From the NCBI GenBank assembly GCA_964561545.1, contig CAZLQF010000045.1:1-19001 (forward strand): DNA of 19,001 bases, written 5' to 3'. This DNA comes from CAZLQF01 sp964561545 (lineage in GTDB: Bacteria; Bacteroidota; Bacteroidia; CAILMK01; CAYYUA01). This document shows, piece after piece, positions 7,136 to 14,735 of this stretch (position 1 is the stretch's first letter; every line of letters begins with the position of its first letter). Made by a program: the position numbers and the translations under genes. A model generated the notes under the pieces. That model saw only the letters and a list, made by a program, of their open reading frames with translations. It was not told where the DNA came from and ran no database searches.

Positions 7136-9376
7136 ATGAAAAGCTTTACCAGCATTTGTATTGTATTCCTCATTGTACTTCAATCCATGAGTACTCATGC
7201 CGGAGAAGGTATGTGGCTCCCCTTGTACATCAAGAAGCATGAAAGCAAAATGAAGGAAATGGGCTTAAAGATATCGCCCGAGGATGTATACAGTGTTAAT
7301 AACTCCAGTATGAAGGATGCGATCGTCTCATTGGGGGGATTTTGCACAGCAGAGTTTGTTTCTGAAAGTGGTTTGTTGTTTACCAACCATCATTGCGCTT
7401 ACGACCGCATAGCGGAGCAAAGTAGTGTTAAAAATGATTACCTGGAGGATGGCTTTTGGGCTTCATCACAAGATGAAGAATTGGCTAATCCCGGCCTTAC
7501 TGCCACAAGGCTGGTGAGAATGGAAGACGTCACTAAGGACGTAAAAAGTGCGCTGGATACGGTTGAAAAGGAAATGACCAAACAAAAGGTGAAGCAAAAG
7601 GTGTTTAGCCGCTTAAAGGAAGAAGCAACCGAGGACACGCATTATGATGCTGAAATTAAAAGCATGTACCATGGCAATGAATATTACATGATGATCCACG
7701 AGACTTTTAAGGACGTACGTTTGGTAGGAGCACCACCTGAGGACATCGGTAAATTCGGAGGCGATACCGACAATTGGATGTGGCCAAGGCATACGAGTGA
7801 TTTTGCTGTATTTCGCGTTTATACCGGGCCCGATGGTAAGCCTGCTGAGTACAGTGAAGACAACATTCCATACGAGCCCAAGGAACATTTAGAAATTTCC
7901 TTAAATGGTTATGCCAAGGACAGCTTTTCCATGATCTTTGGCTTCCCAGGCTCTACAGAACGTTACCTTACTTCTTATGACATTAAGCATAAAATGGACA
8001 TTGAGCAGCCAACTTTGATTGACATTTTTGATCGGACCCTCAATACCATGAAAGCTAAGATGGATGCCGATAAAGAAGCAGAAATCGAAATGGCCTCAGA
8101 TTATGCCAGCTTGTCCAATTACCACAAATATTTAAAAGGCCAGCTAAAAGGACTCCGGGATTACGACCTCGTGGGAACCAAGGAAGACCTTGAAAAGAAC
8201 TTTATGAAATGGGTGAATCAAAAACCTGATAAGCGGAAACAATACGCTGAAATTTTACCCAAAATGAAAGAGGCTTACAAGCAACAAAGAACAATTACAC
8301 CCGGATTTTATTACTTGGCCTACAGCATACTCAATTCAGATTTGTTTGAATATGCCTATCAATTTTCAAAATTGGAGAGCAGTTTAAAAAATGCTGAAGA
8401 AGCTGAAGACGGAGAAGATGCTGAGGATGCTCAGATGGCACTTGATAAAACGTTAGCCAAAACAAAGGAGCAAGCCGATCAATTTTTTAGCAACAGCTTT
8501 CCAAAGATGGAGCGAAAGATCTTTCGAGAAATTTTGACAATGTACGCCAAAGATGCACCAGCTAATCAAAGGCCCGAGTTTATCAACAACCTTATAAGGG
8601 ATATGGATGGCCAGGATACGGCAAAGGCTGTGAGGTCTTACTTGGCCGATATTTATAACAAGTCTTTCATTTTTGACAACAAAACATTTTTGATGGATAG
8701 TATTGAAGTTGATGCGTTTCTTGATGATCCCCAAGCCAAGGATATAGAAAAGGATCCCCTTGTCAATTTATATGGAAAACTGCTTCAACATTATAGAAGT
8801 AGTTACATTCCTAAATACCGACAAGCTCAGTCACAAAAAAGTGATCAGCTTCAATTGTACATGGAGGGCCTGCGTAAATGGAAGGAGGATCAAAAGTTTT
8901 ATCCCAATGCCAACTCAACCATGCGGATATCCTATGGGAAAATAGATCCCTACCGGCCAGAGGATGCGGTTTACTATGACTATTTCACCACCCATAAAGG
9001 CATTATGCAGAAAAAAGATCCCAACGATGAAGAATTCGATATTCCTGACAAACTTGATCGGATGATCCAGGCCAAAAAGTTTGGAAGGTATGGTGAAGGG
9101 GATACGCTTAAGTTATGCTTCCTAACCGATAATGACATTACAGGTGGTAATTCAGGAAGTCCTGTTTTAAATGGCAAGGGCAATCTTATCGGAATCGCTT
9201 TTGATGGAAATTGGGAATCCATGACAGGAGATCTTGTAATTGACCCTAAGGTAAACAGGACCATCAATGTGGACATTCGCTATGTGCTTTGGGTCATCGA
9301 TGAGTTTGCCAATGCGGAATACATTATGCAAGAATTGGATATTGTGGAAGATGAAGGCCCAAATAAGCAAGGGTAA
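7136..9376 (+). CDS. S46 family dipeptidyl-peptidase (DPP7-like)
   Basis: This exported serine peptidase removes dipeptides from peptide N-termini, normally in the periplasm, and feeds amino-acid use. The protein has 746 residues against roughly 710-720 in characterised members. A signal peptide (about 1-22, hydrophobic SICIVFLIVL, cleavage near THA) begins at the ATG 7136; the longer frame from 7043 would bury it. The catalytic parts are visible: His86 in TNHHCAYD, an Asp in the block GGDTDNWMWPRHTSDF (most likely Asp222), and Ser673 in GGNSGSP. Eighteen residues after the serine is a glycine (FDGNWE). In this family a glycine there goes with DPP7-type preference for hydrophobic residues and an arginine with DPP11-type Asp/Glu preference, so DPP7-like is inferred. 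A run rich in E, D and A (about 420-435) is an acidic linker. The gene appears monocistronic, with its own promoter and a hairpin after it. Confidence 0.93.
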   Translation: MKSFTSICIVFLIVLQSMSTHAGEGMWLPLYIKKHESKMKEMGLKISPEDVYSVNNSSMKDAIVSLGGFCTAEFVSESGLLFTNHHCAYDRIAEQSSVKNDYLEDGFWASSQDEELANPGLTATRLVRMEDVTKDVKSALDTVEKEMTKQKVKQKVFSRLKEEATEDTHYDAEIKSMYHGNEYYMMIHETFKDVRLVGAPPEDIGKFGGDTDNWMWPRHTSDFAVFRVYTGPDGKPAEYSEDNIPYEPKEHLEISLNGYAKDSFSMIFGFPGSTERYLTSYDIKHKMDIEQPTLIDIFDRTLNTMKAKMDADKEAEIEMASDYASLSNYHKYLKGQLKGLRDYDLVGTKEDLEKNFMKWVNQKPDKRKQYAEILPKMKEAYKQQRTITPGFYYLAYSILNSDLFEYAYQFSKLESSLKNAEEAEDGEDAEDAQMALDKTLAKTKEQADQFFSNSFPKMERKIFREILTMYAKDAPANQRPEFINNLIRDMDGQDTAKAVRSYLADIYNKSFIFDNKTFLMDSIEVDAFLDDPQAKDIEKDPLVNLYGKLLQHYRSSYIPKYRQAQSQKSDQLQLYMEGLRKWKEDQKFYPNANSTMRISYGKIDPYRPEDAVYYDYFTTHKGIMQKKDPNDEEFDIPDKLDRMIQAKKFGRYGEGDTLKLCFLTDNDITGGNSGSPVLNGKGNLIGIAFDGNWESMTGDLVIDPKVNRTINVDIRYVLWVIDEFANAEYIMQELDIVEDEGPNKQG

Positions 9377-9467
9377 TCAAAAGGAGGTAAAGCTTCAAAC
9401 CATAATTTTAACGGACCAAACTCAGACTTACCCATCACCTTTTAATTATATGCTTTTGCTGTAAATT

Positions 9468-9500
9468 GTTGAGCCTCACGCTTTAAGGGTGGGGCTCAAC
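9468..9500 (+). terminator. Strong hairpin downstream of the S46 peptidase gene
   Basis: Twelve bases (9468-9479) pair with 9489-9500 without a gap, including one T-G wobble, around a nine-base loop. The stem is GC-rich in the middle. Only a short T4 run (9512-9515) follows at a distance, so it is not a textbook intrinsic terminator. Its position, 92 bases after the stop, fits 3'-end formation or message protection. Confidence 0.6.
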
Positions 9501-9545
9501 TATTAGGTAGCTTTTACCTTTGTTTAAGCCCATACTTAAGCACTT

Positions 9546-9659
9546 ATGCAACCTTTTAAAATTTCTAATTCCAAAACTGCAGCCCTCCCTTTATTGAAGC
9601 ATCCAATAAGAAGACGGCATAAACTATTTGCTATCAAACATTTGTTGATATCGCAATAA
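9546..9659 (+). CDS. Possible 37-residue basic small protein (speculative)
   Basis: An ATG at 9546 opens 37 codons ending in TAA at 9657-9659. The product is basic, with the cluster HPIRRRHK in its middle, and has no membrane segment or known motif. The reason for noting it is an exact TACCTTTG promoter-like element at 9515-9522, whose start would lie about 17 bases before this ATG. The same transcript could be an untranslated RNA or a long leader for the adhesin gene. Chance is quite possible. Confidence 0.15.
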   Translation: MQPFKISNSKTAALPLLKHPIRRRHKLFAIKHLLISQ

Positions 9660-9672
9660 GGTGTTAAATTTC
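9641..9672 (+). promoter_or_regulatory. Likely promoter of the adhesin gene
   Basis: TTTG at 9641-9644 is followed after 20 bases by TAAATTTC (9665-9672), which differs from TAnnTTTG only in its last base. Spacing fits the -33/-7 arrangement of Bacteroidota. The inferred start would be near 9679, leaving a short leader before the ATG at 9692. Confidence 0.45.
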
Positions 9673-9691
9673 AAGGTATATAAGTATTCCA

Positions 9692-12600
9692 ATGTTAATA
9701 AAATATAAACCCTTCATAGGAATTCTTCTTTGCTTTATTTTAGGCGGTTTTCAATTGAATGGTCAGTCCTTTACCGCTTCAGGCACAATCAATAGTTACT
9801 ACAAGGTAAGTCAGGTTTTGCCAGGTCAACATCAGGTATTGCTCAACAATAACCAACAGCTCGCTGCTGGGGATCGAATATTGCTAATTCAGATGAAAGG
9901 AGCGGTGATAGATGATACTAACAATCCTTCTTTTGGTACCATTCTTAACTACAACCATGCTGGAAGGTTTGAGTTAGGAACCATCTGTTCCACCAATGCA
10001 GATACGGTTACCCTAAAGCATGAATTGGTGAACCAATATGATGCTTCTGGTAAATTGCAGCTCATCAAAGTACCGAGCCATTCCAACATTACCATTAATG
10101 ATACAGTAACAGCACCGGCCTGGGACAATGATACAGGCGGCGTTGTGGTGCTTGAAGCTGAAAAACTCAACTTGAATGCCCCTATTGATGTGGATGGAAA
10201 AGGGTTCAGAGGCGGTTATATATTTGGTCCTGACACAAGTTGTAATTTCTTAACCACTGATGATGATTATTTTTACTCCATTTCTTCAACCGCCAATGGT
10301 ATGAAAGGGGAGGGCATTGCCGATTACACCAATGGAAAAAAAGGTGGACGAGGGGCACTTGCCAATGGTGGAGGGGGTGGAAACAACCATAATTCCGGAG
10401 GGGCTGGTGGAGGAAATCTCAGCAAAGGAGGCAAGGGAGGAGAATACCAAAACAATAGTTTATTTCAATGCAATGGGCCATATCCTGGTGTTGGAGGTAA
10501 GGCCTTAGATTCCAGTGGTTCACGGTTATTTTTTGGAGGTGGCGGTGGTGCTGGCCACGAAAACAACAACCCTGTCCAAAGTGCAGGGGCCAATGGTGGA
10601 GGCATTGTTATTTTAAAAGCCGATACCTTGGTAGGGAACAGCCAACATGTTTCTGCTAACGGACTGGATGCCAATACAGAAGTGAGTGATGGTGCTGGCG
10701 GTGGTGGTGCTGGCGGATCAGTTTTAGTGGAATCTAATTGGTTTAACGGCAATATTGAAATTCAAGCTAAGGGGGGTGATGGAGGTGATGTGGATAATGG
10801 TGGAGACGATAGGGTAGTGGGCCCTGGAGGCGGAGGTAGTGGCGGGGCCATTATGATACCTACCCAAAATTTATCTACACCCAATCAATTGCCTTCTGTT
10901 ATCGACACCAATTTGGCAGGTGGTAATGCAGGCATTTCTTTCAATTCAAATCATAGTCAAGCCAATACATCTGTTAATGGCCAGGATGGCACTTATGGGC
11001 ATGTTAATCTTAATAAAACCATACCGGAATCCCAGTCATTGAATTTTGTTACTTGCTGCAATCAATTGAACCTAACCCCGGACCAGGATACCTCCATTTG
11101 TCAAACTGATTCTTTAAACCTTAACATCACTTCAGGTTATAACGATTATTTATGGTCTACGGGAGATACTACTACTTCAATCAACGTAAGCAGCACCGGA
11201 TCTTATTGGGTTGAAGCAACGGATAACTTTTGTGTTTTTAACGATACCGTCAATATTGATATAGACTCCATTCCTCAAATCAATTTGGGGCAAGACACCA
11301 CACTTTGTCAAGGTGATACATTGTTAATTGAGGCAGGTGATTCGGCCCAGGTTTACAATTGGTCAAATGGAGGTTCTGCTTTTTCTGCTGCTATCACTCA
11401 ATCGGGAACTTACTCCTTAGAAGCTTCCAATGGCAATTGTTATGCCTATGATACGATCCAGGTCAATTTTGATCCTACCCCGCAGGTTGATTTAGGCAAT
11501 GATACCTCCTTGTGCATTGGCGATTCAATCATTTTAGATGCGGGTAATGCCAGCAGCTATCAGTGGTCTACGGGGGATACTACAAGGAAAATCACGGTTG
11601 ATTCATCGGGTAGCTATAACGTTCAAGTTGGAAACGGTACTTGCGAAGCTTCAGATACCATACTACTGCAGTTCAATGCTCAAAAGCAAGTGGACCTGGG
11701 GCCAGACTCAACGTTTTGTTACGGTGATTCGGTTGTTTTATTGGGTACCAGTTCCAATTATCAGCATGCGTGGTCAACTGGCTCATCTGATACTGCCATT
11801 AAAGTAGGCCAATCCGGGGCCTATTGGCTTACGGTAGGCAGTGGTGATTGCCAAGCATCGGACACCGTTAACCTCGATACACTTGCTACGCCCAATGTAA
11901 ACCTTGGGCAGGATACTAGTCTGTGTTCTGGAGATTCGATTACATTGGATGCTGGTATTGCCAACAATTACCAGTGGTCTACTGGAGATACCAAAAGGAA
12001 AATCACGGTTGATTCATCGGGTAGCTATAACGTTCAAGTTGGAAACGGTACTTGCGAAGCTTCAGATACCATACTGCTCCAGTTCAATACGCAAAAGCAA
12101 GTGGACCTGGGGCCGGATACTACGATTTGTGAGGGCGATACCATTCAGTTATCCTCAGGGATTGTGGGTCAATACACATGGTCCAACGGTTCGAATGCCT
12201 CTTCCATACCCGTTTATCAATCAGGTTTGTACTGGGTGGATGTTACGCAAAACAATTGCACTTACACAGATTCGGTCATTATCTCTTCAAAAACGCCTCC
12301 AAGTGTCAATTTGGGAAAGGATACGACCATTTGTGGTCAAGACTCGCTGGTTTTAAACGCTGGGTCAACGGGCAATAATTATCAATGGTCAACCGGTGCG
12401 AGTGGCTCAAGCACTACTGTTAAGCAATCCGGAACTTATTGGGTTCAGGCAGCGGGTCAATTATGCAATAGCTCAGATACCATCGAAGTGAACCTTCAAG
12501 AATTAGCGGTTAATTTACCTCCTGATACTTTATTGTGCGATGCTAACCAATTTACTTTGGATGCCGGGAATTTACAGGCCAACCATCAGTGGTCTACGGG

Positions 12601-13396
12601 CGCTAACAATTCATCCATTACCGTAAGCCAAACGGGTAATTATTGGGTAGAGGTAGAAAAAGCAGATTGTAAAAGTAGTGATACTACTTTTGTTCAATTT
12701 GCATCCATTCCTAAACCAGATTTTAAGGAAGTTTACTCGATTTGCTCAGGTGAAGCTTTAACGCTTAATTATGGCAATTCTAATTACGACCTTGAATGGT
12801 CTTCAGGTGACACGAGTTCTCAAACCCAATTCATTAACCAAGGGGTCCATTACCTTGAGGTATCTAAAGGATCCTGTCGTGTAAGGGATTCTTTTAAGGT
12901 TAATACAGTTGATTTAGCTCCTCTCGATTTGGGACCGGATACTACCGCATGCATTGGAGATTCCATTAAGTTAAAGGTCAAACCTCCGAATGCCAATTAT
13001 CTTTGGTCCAATGGCTCAATCTCAAGATCAATCAAAGTTGATGTACCTGGCCTCTATCAAGTAACCGTAACACGGGATGGTTGTGAAAGAACAGATGAGG
13101 TTGATATCTCATATGAATATTGTGCTGAAACCATCAATGTCTATTTGCCCAATGCCTTTACCCCCAATGATGATGGCTTGAATGATGAATTTAAAGTTCG
13201 CGGTGATTCTTTGGGGGATTTTGAACTCAAGATCTACAATCGTTGGGGAGAACAAGTCTACAAAACAACGGACCCTCAAGAAGGATGGGATGGCACTCAT
13301 AAAGGAGAAATAGCCCCGCAGGGTACTTATATATGGATGCTCAAAGCATTTCAGGGCAATCTTTTCAAAAAAGGCCGCTTATTTTTGCTACGCTAA
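9692..13396 (+). CDS. Giant adhesin-like protein: Gly-rich region, ten Ig-like repeats, T9SS type B sorting domain
   Basis: A 1234-residue secreted protein. A signal peptide (about 1-25, hydrophobic FIGILLCFILGGF, ending LNGQS) starts at the ATG 9692. Residues 25-165 form an N-terminal domain with AAGDRILLIQMKGA and GGVVVLEAEKL strands. Residues about 169-390 are very glycine- and asparagine-rich (GGGGGN, GGGGGAGHENNN, GPGGGGSGG) with interspersed strand motifs such as GGGIVILKADTL. Ten Ig/PKD-like repeats of about 68 residues follow from 460 to about 1147, each with a DLGxDTxxCxGD start, a central W-S-T/N-G, and a Y-W-V strand then C...SDT; the paired cysteines suggest a disulfide per repeat. 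The last 87 residues (LPNAFTPNDDGLNDEF, IYNRWGEQVY, GTYIWMLKA) are the CHU/gliding-motility-associated C-terminal domain, a type B T9SS signal. Surface adhesion is inferred. The stop codon touches the ATG of the pseudogene that follows. Confidence 0.92.
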   Translation: MLIKYKPFIGILLCFILGGFQLNGQSFTASGTINSYYKVSQVLPGQHQVLLNNNQQLAAGDRILLIQMKGAVIDDTNNPSFGTILNYNHAGRFELGTICSTNADTVTLKHELVNQYDASGKLQLIKVPSHSNITINDTVTAPAWDNDTGGVVVLEAEKLNLNAPIDVDGKGFRGGYIFGPDTSCNFLTTDDDYFYSISSTANGMKGEGIADYTNGKKGGRGALANGGGGGNNHNSGGAGGGNLSKGGKGGEYQNNSLFQCNGPYPGVGGKALDSSGSRLFFGGGGGAGHENNNPVQSAGANGGGIVILKADTLVGNSQHVSANGLDANTEVSDGAGGGGAGGSVLVESNWFNGNIEIQAKGGDGGDVDNGGDDRVVGPGGGGSGGAIMIPTQNLSTPNQLPSVIDTNLAGGNAGISFNSNHSQANTSVNGQDGTYGHVNLNKTIPESQSLNFVTCCNQLNLTPDQDTSICQTDSLNLNITSGYNDYLWSTGDTTTSINVSSTGSYWVEATDNFCVFNDTVNIDIDSIPQINLGQDTTLCQGDTLLIEAGDSAQVYNWSNGGSAFSAAITQSGTYSLEASNGNCYAYDTIQVNFDPTPQVDLGNDTSLCIGDSIILDAGNASSYQWSTGDTTRKITVDSSGSYNVQVGNGTCEASDTILLQFNAQKQVDLGPDSTFCYGDSVVLLGTSSNYQHAWSTGSSDTAIKVGQSGAYWLTVGSGDCQASDTVNLDTLATPNVNLGQDTSLCSGDSITLDAGIANNYQWSTGDTKRKITVDSSGSYNVQVGNGTCEASDTILLQFNTQKQVDLGPDTTICEGDTIQLSSGIVGQYTWSNGSNASSIPVYQSGLYWVDVTQNNCTYTDSVIISSKTPPSVNLGKDTTICGQDSLVLNAGSTGNNYQWSTGASGSSTTVKQSGTYWVQAAGQLCNSSDTIEVNLQELAVNLPPDTLLCDANQFTLDAGNLQANHQWSTGANNSSITVSQTGNYWVEVEKADCKSSDTTFVQFASIPKPDFKEVYSICSGEALTLNYGNSNYDLEWSSGDTSSQTQFINQGVHYLEVSKGSCRVRDSFKVNTVDLAPLDLGPDTTACIGDSIKLKVKPPNANYLWSNGSISRSIKVDVPGLYQVTVTRDGCERTDEVDISYEYCAETINVYLPNAFTPNDDGLNDEFKVRGDSLGDFELKIYNRWGEQVYKTTDPQEGWDGTHKGEIAPQGTYIWMLKAFQGNLFKKGRLFLLR
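11584..11703 (+). repeat. Intragenic DNA repeat, copy 1 (Ig-like repeat 3)
   Basis: Bases 11584-11664 are identical to 11995-12075 (81 bases). Similarity continues with a few mismatches to 11703/12114. The offset is 411 bases, exactly two protein repeats of about 68.5 codons. The other repeats of this gene are similar only at the protein level, so this pair was homogenised or duplicated recently. Confidence 0.9.
11995..12114 (+). repeat. Intragenic DNA repeat, copy 2 (Ig-like repeat 5)
   Basis: This is the partner of the block at 11584-11703, 411 bases away. The first 81 bases are exact; differences begin at 12076 (G for A) and gather toward the start of the next repeat. Confidence 0.9.
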
Positions 13397-13720
13397 ATGC
13401 ATTTAAAAACGGTGTTTGCAGCCGGTTTTTTCTCCAACTTAATAGGCCCGGATTTTTACTTAACCAATCAATCGATTGTCATTAACATTAGCAATGCTGT
13501 TGTTTTAGTAATGCTTTCCTCAGGTTATCAATACGTTATTGATTATTTCCGTGAACAAAGGAAGTAGCGCGAATTTGAACGCAAGCAAACGGAGACTGAA
13601 CTTCAACTGCTCCGCATTAAGCTAAATCCTCATTTTTTTCAATACCCTCAATATCCTTTATGACCTTGCCCTTACCAAATCAGATCGATTTCCAGGAAAT
13701 GATGAAAATGAATCGATGTA
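13397..13720 (+). pseudogene. LytS/YehU-type sensor histidine kinase remnant
   Basis: The frame from ATG 13397 reads a hydrophobic segment (SIVINISNAVVLVMLSSGYQ), a charged linker (FREQRK), an in-frame TAG at 13565-13567, and then REFERKQTETELQLLRIKLNPHFF. This is the linker and phospho-acceptor histidine motif of LytS-type kinases (NPHFLFNTLN). The frame is lost at the T7 run 13633-13639. One frame on, the match resumes as FNTLNILYDLALTKSDRFP, and after one more base shift near 13695 as EMMKMNR, resembling the usual PEVVLKLSDLLRY continuation. The rest of the kinase, including the ATPase domain, is missing. Most of the N-terminal membrane domain is also absent, since the frame starts right at the adhesin stop codon. 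Stop, two shifts and a large deletion together make a sequencing error unlikely as the only cause. The gene is dead as a kinase. Confidence 0.75.
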
Positions 13721-14038
13721 GGGGAACAATTAGATTTTATATTCGTAAAAACTGAAGACAAGACCTGGAAGGTCCCCATCCATGAGATCCTGTATCTACA
13801 GGCTTACGTCAACTACGTTAAAATCCATACCCGATCCAAAACCTATTTATCGAGCAAAAACCTTCAGTACTTTGCTGAAGCCCTCACTGAGCAAGCCTTC
13901 ATAAGGATTCACCGTTCTTACTTGGTTCTGTTTTCAAGCATTCAAGCTTTACAGGGCAACCAGTTCATAATTGGTCAAGAAAAACTCCCGGTAGGTCAGC
14001 GCTATAAGCAGAAATTGTTGCGCTGGATGCAAGAATGA
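13712..14038 (+). pseudogene. LytTR DNA-binding domain remnant of a response regulator
   Basis: From 13718 the frame reads a nearly complete LytTR domain: DFIFVKTEDKTWKVPIHEIL, then YLQAYVNYVKIHT, FIRIHRSYLVL, and LPVGQRYKQKLLRWMQE before TGA at 14036-14038. The RIHRSYLV signature is intact. The receiver domain that should precede it is absent, and the frame is closed upstream by a TGA at 13709-13711. No ATG or GTG lies at the front of the domain, so translation on its own is unlikely. The remnant directly follows the kinase fragment, as if one deletion removed the kinase end and the receiver of a LytS-LytTR pair. It is in the same frame as the kinase start but separated by several stops. Confidence 0.85.
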
Positions 14039-14162
14039 ATAGGGGGTGAAGGGCCAAAAAAGCTTATTTGGAATTACAGCTTTAAATTAGCAAGAAATTT
14101 TGCATGAGCTTGATAAGTATGTGTTAATTTTTCTACTGATTTAAGATAAAGCTTAAGGTTTA

Positions 14163-14735
14163 ATGAGCTATGAAGCAATAATAACGAGTTTAAGAAGCCA
14201 GGAATTAATAATGCTTCGGGATTTGGTCAAAGTTTCGGGTGACGCCATTTGTGCCGGCTCTACCAAATTTATTCGTGGTAAATCGGCTTATTACGTGCTT
14301 TGGTGGACTGGAGATAAAAATTTCTTGCATGATGCTTGGCAAACCTACCAACAAAACCATCCTGAAGAAGCTAAAATTGCCAATGATGCTTGCTTGAATG
14401 ATGGCCATCAGCATTTAAACAATAGCCAGTACAAGCCACTTTTTGCTGGCTTGACGGAAAACTTATCAAAACGTATCAGTACGCACATGAAACTCGGCAT
14501 GGATGGAAGATTGTCAAATAAGATCACAGGTCAACAAGCAAAACACCACCATCAACTGAGACTTGGTCTTGAAGCCTTATTCCCTCATGAGTTTGAACCC
14601 AAACAGCTGATTTTTCATCACGTAGGGGTCACTTACAGCATTGCTACACAATCAAATTTGGACCGTGAAGGGCTGAAATTTAGCAAAGAAGTGCATCAAG
14701 TTTTAAAGCCAGTGTTTGTAAATATTCCTGCCTGA
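14163..14735 (+). CDS. Hypothetical protein with GIY-YIG nuclease-like features
   Basis: A 190-residue soluble protein with no signal peptide. The segment YYVLWWTG (43-50) resembles the first GIY strand. KPLFAGLTENLSKRISTHM (91-109) resembles the second YIG strand plus helix with the conserved arginine (R104), as in the usual YVGKTxNLxxRxxxH pattern. EVHQVLKPVFVNI (175-187) resembles the terminal Glu...P-x-F/Y-N motif of GIY-YIG proteins. The spacing between the two strands, about 40 residues, is longer than in simple GIY-YIG domains and recalls restriction-type members. The YIG tyrosine is replaced by Phe and the following residue by Ala, so activity is not assured. It stands alone: a pseudogene ends 124 bases before it and an AT-rich gap follows, with no methylase or transposase partner. 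Assignment is from motif pattern only. Confidence 0.6.
   Translation: MSYEAIITSLRSQELIMLRDLVKVSGDAICAGSTKFIRGKSAYYVLWWTGDKNFLHDAWQTYQQNHPEEAKIANDACLNDGHQHLNNSQYKPLFAGLTENLSKRISTHMKLGMDGRLSNKITGQQAKHHHQLRLGLEALFPHEFEPKQLIFHHVGVTYSIATQSNLDREGLKFSKEVHQVLKPVFVNIPA

Larger units (their letters stand above)
9377..9691. other. Intergenic region between peptidase and adhesin genes
   Basis: These 315 bases hold the hairpin at 9468-9500, an exact TAnnTTTG element (TACCTTTG, 9515-9522), a 37-codon open frame (9546-9659) and the likely adhesin promoter (9641-9672). An AAGGAGG run near 9380 resembles a Shine-Dalgarno sequence but no start codon follows it. No known RNA family was recognised. Confidence 0.5.

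Noticed and set aside
9380..9387. AAGGAGG sequence after the peptidase gene as a ribosome site
   Set aside because: No start codon follows within a usable distance, and genes here do not generally show strong Shine-Dalgarno sites.
10465..10752. 95-codon minus-strand frame, proline-rich
   Set aside because: It is the complement of the glycine-rich coding stretch, which yields proline runs, and has no independent support.
11538..12356. Second plus-strand reading frames of 89 and 150 codons inside the adhesin gene
   Set aside because: They overlap the repeats in another frame and resemble each other only because the DNA of repeats 3 and 5 is nearly identical; they have no domain of their own.
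11060..13130. Regular repeats that might suggest a CRISPR or satellite array
   Set aside because: The period is about 205 bases, it is in frame with a single protein, and the spacers are coding and similar; this is a protein repeat.
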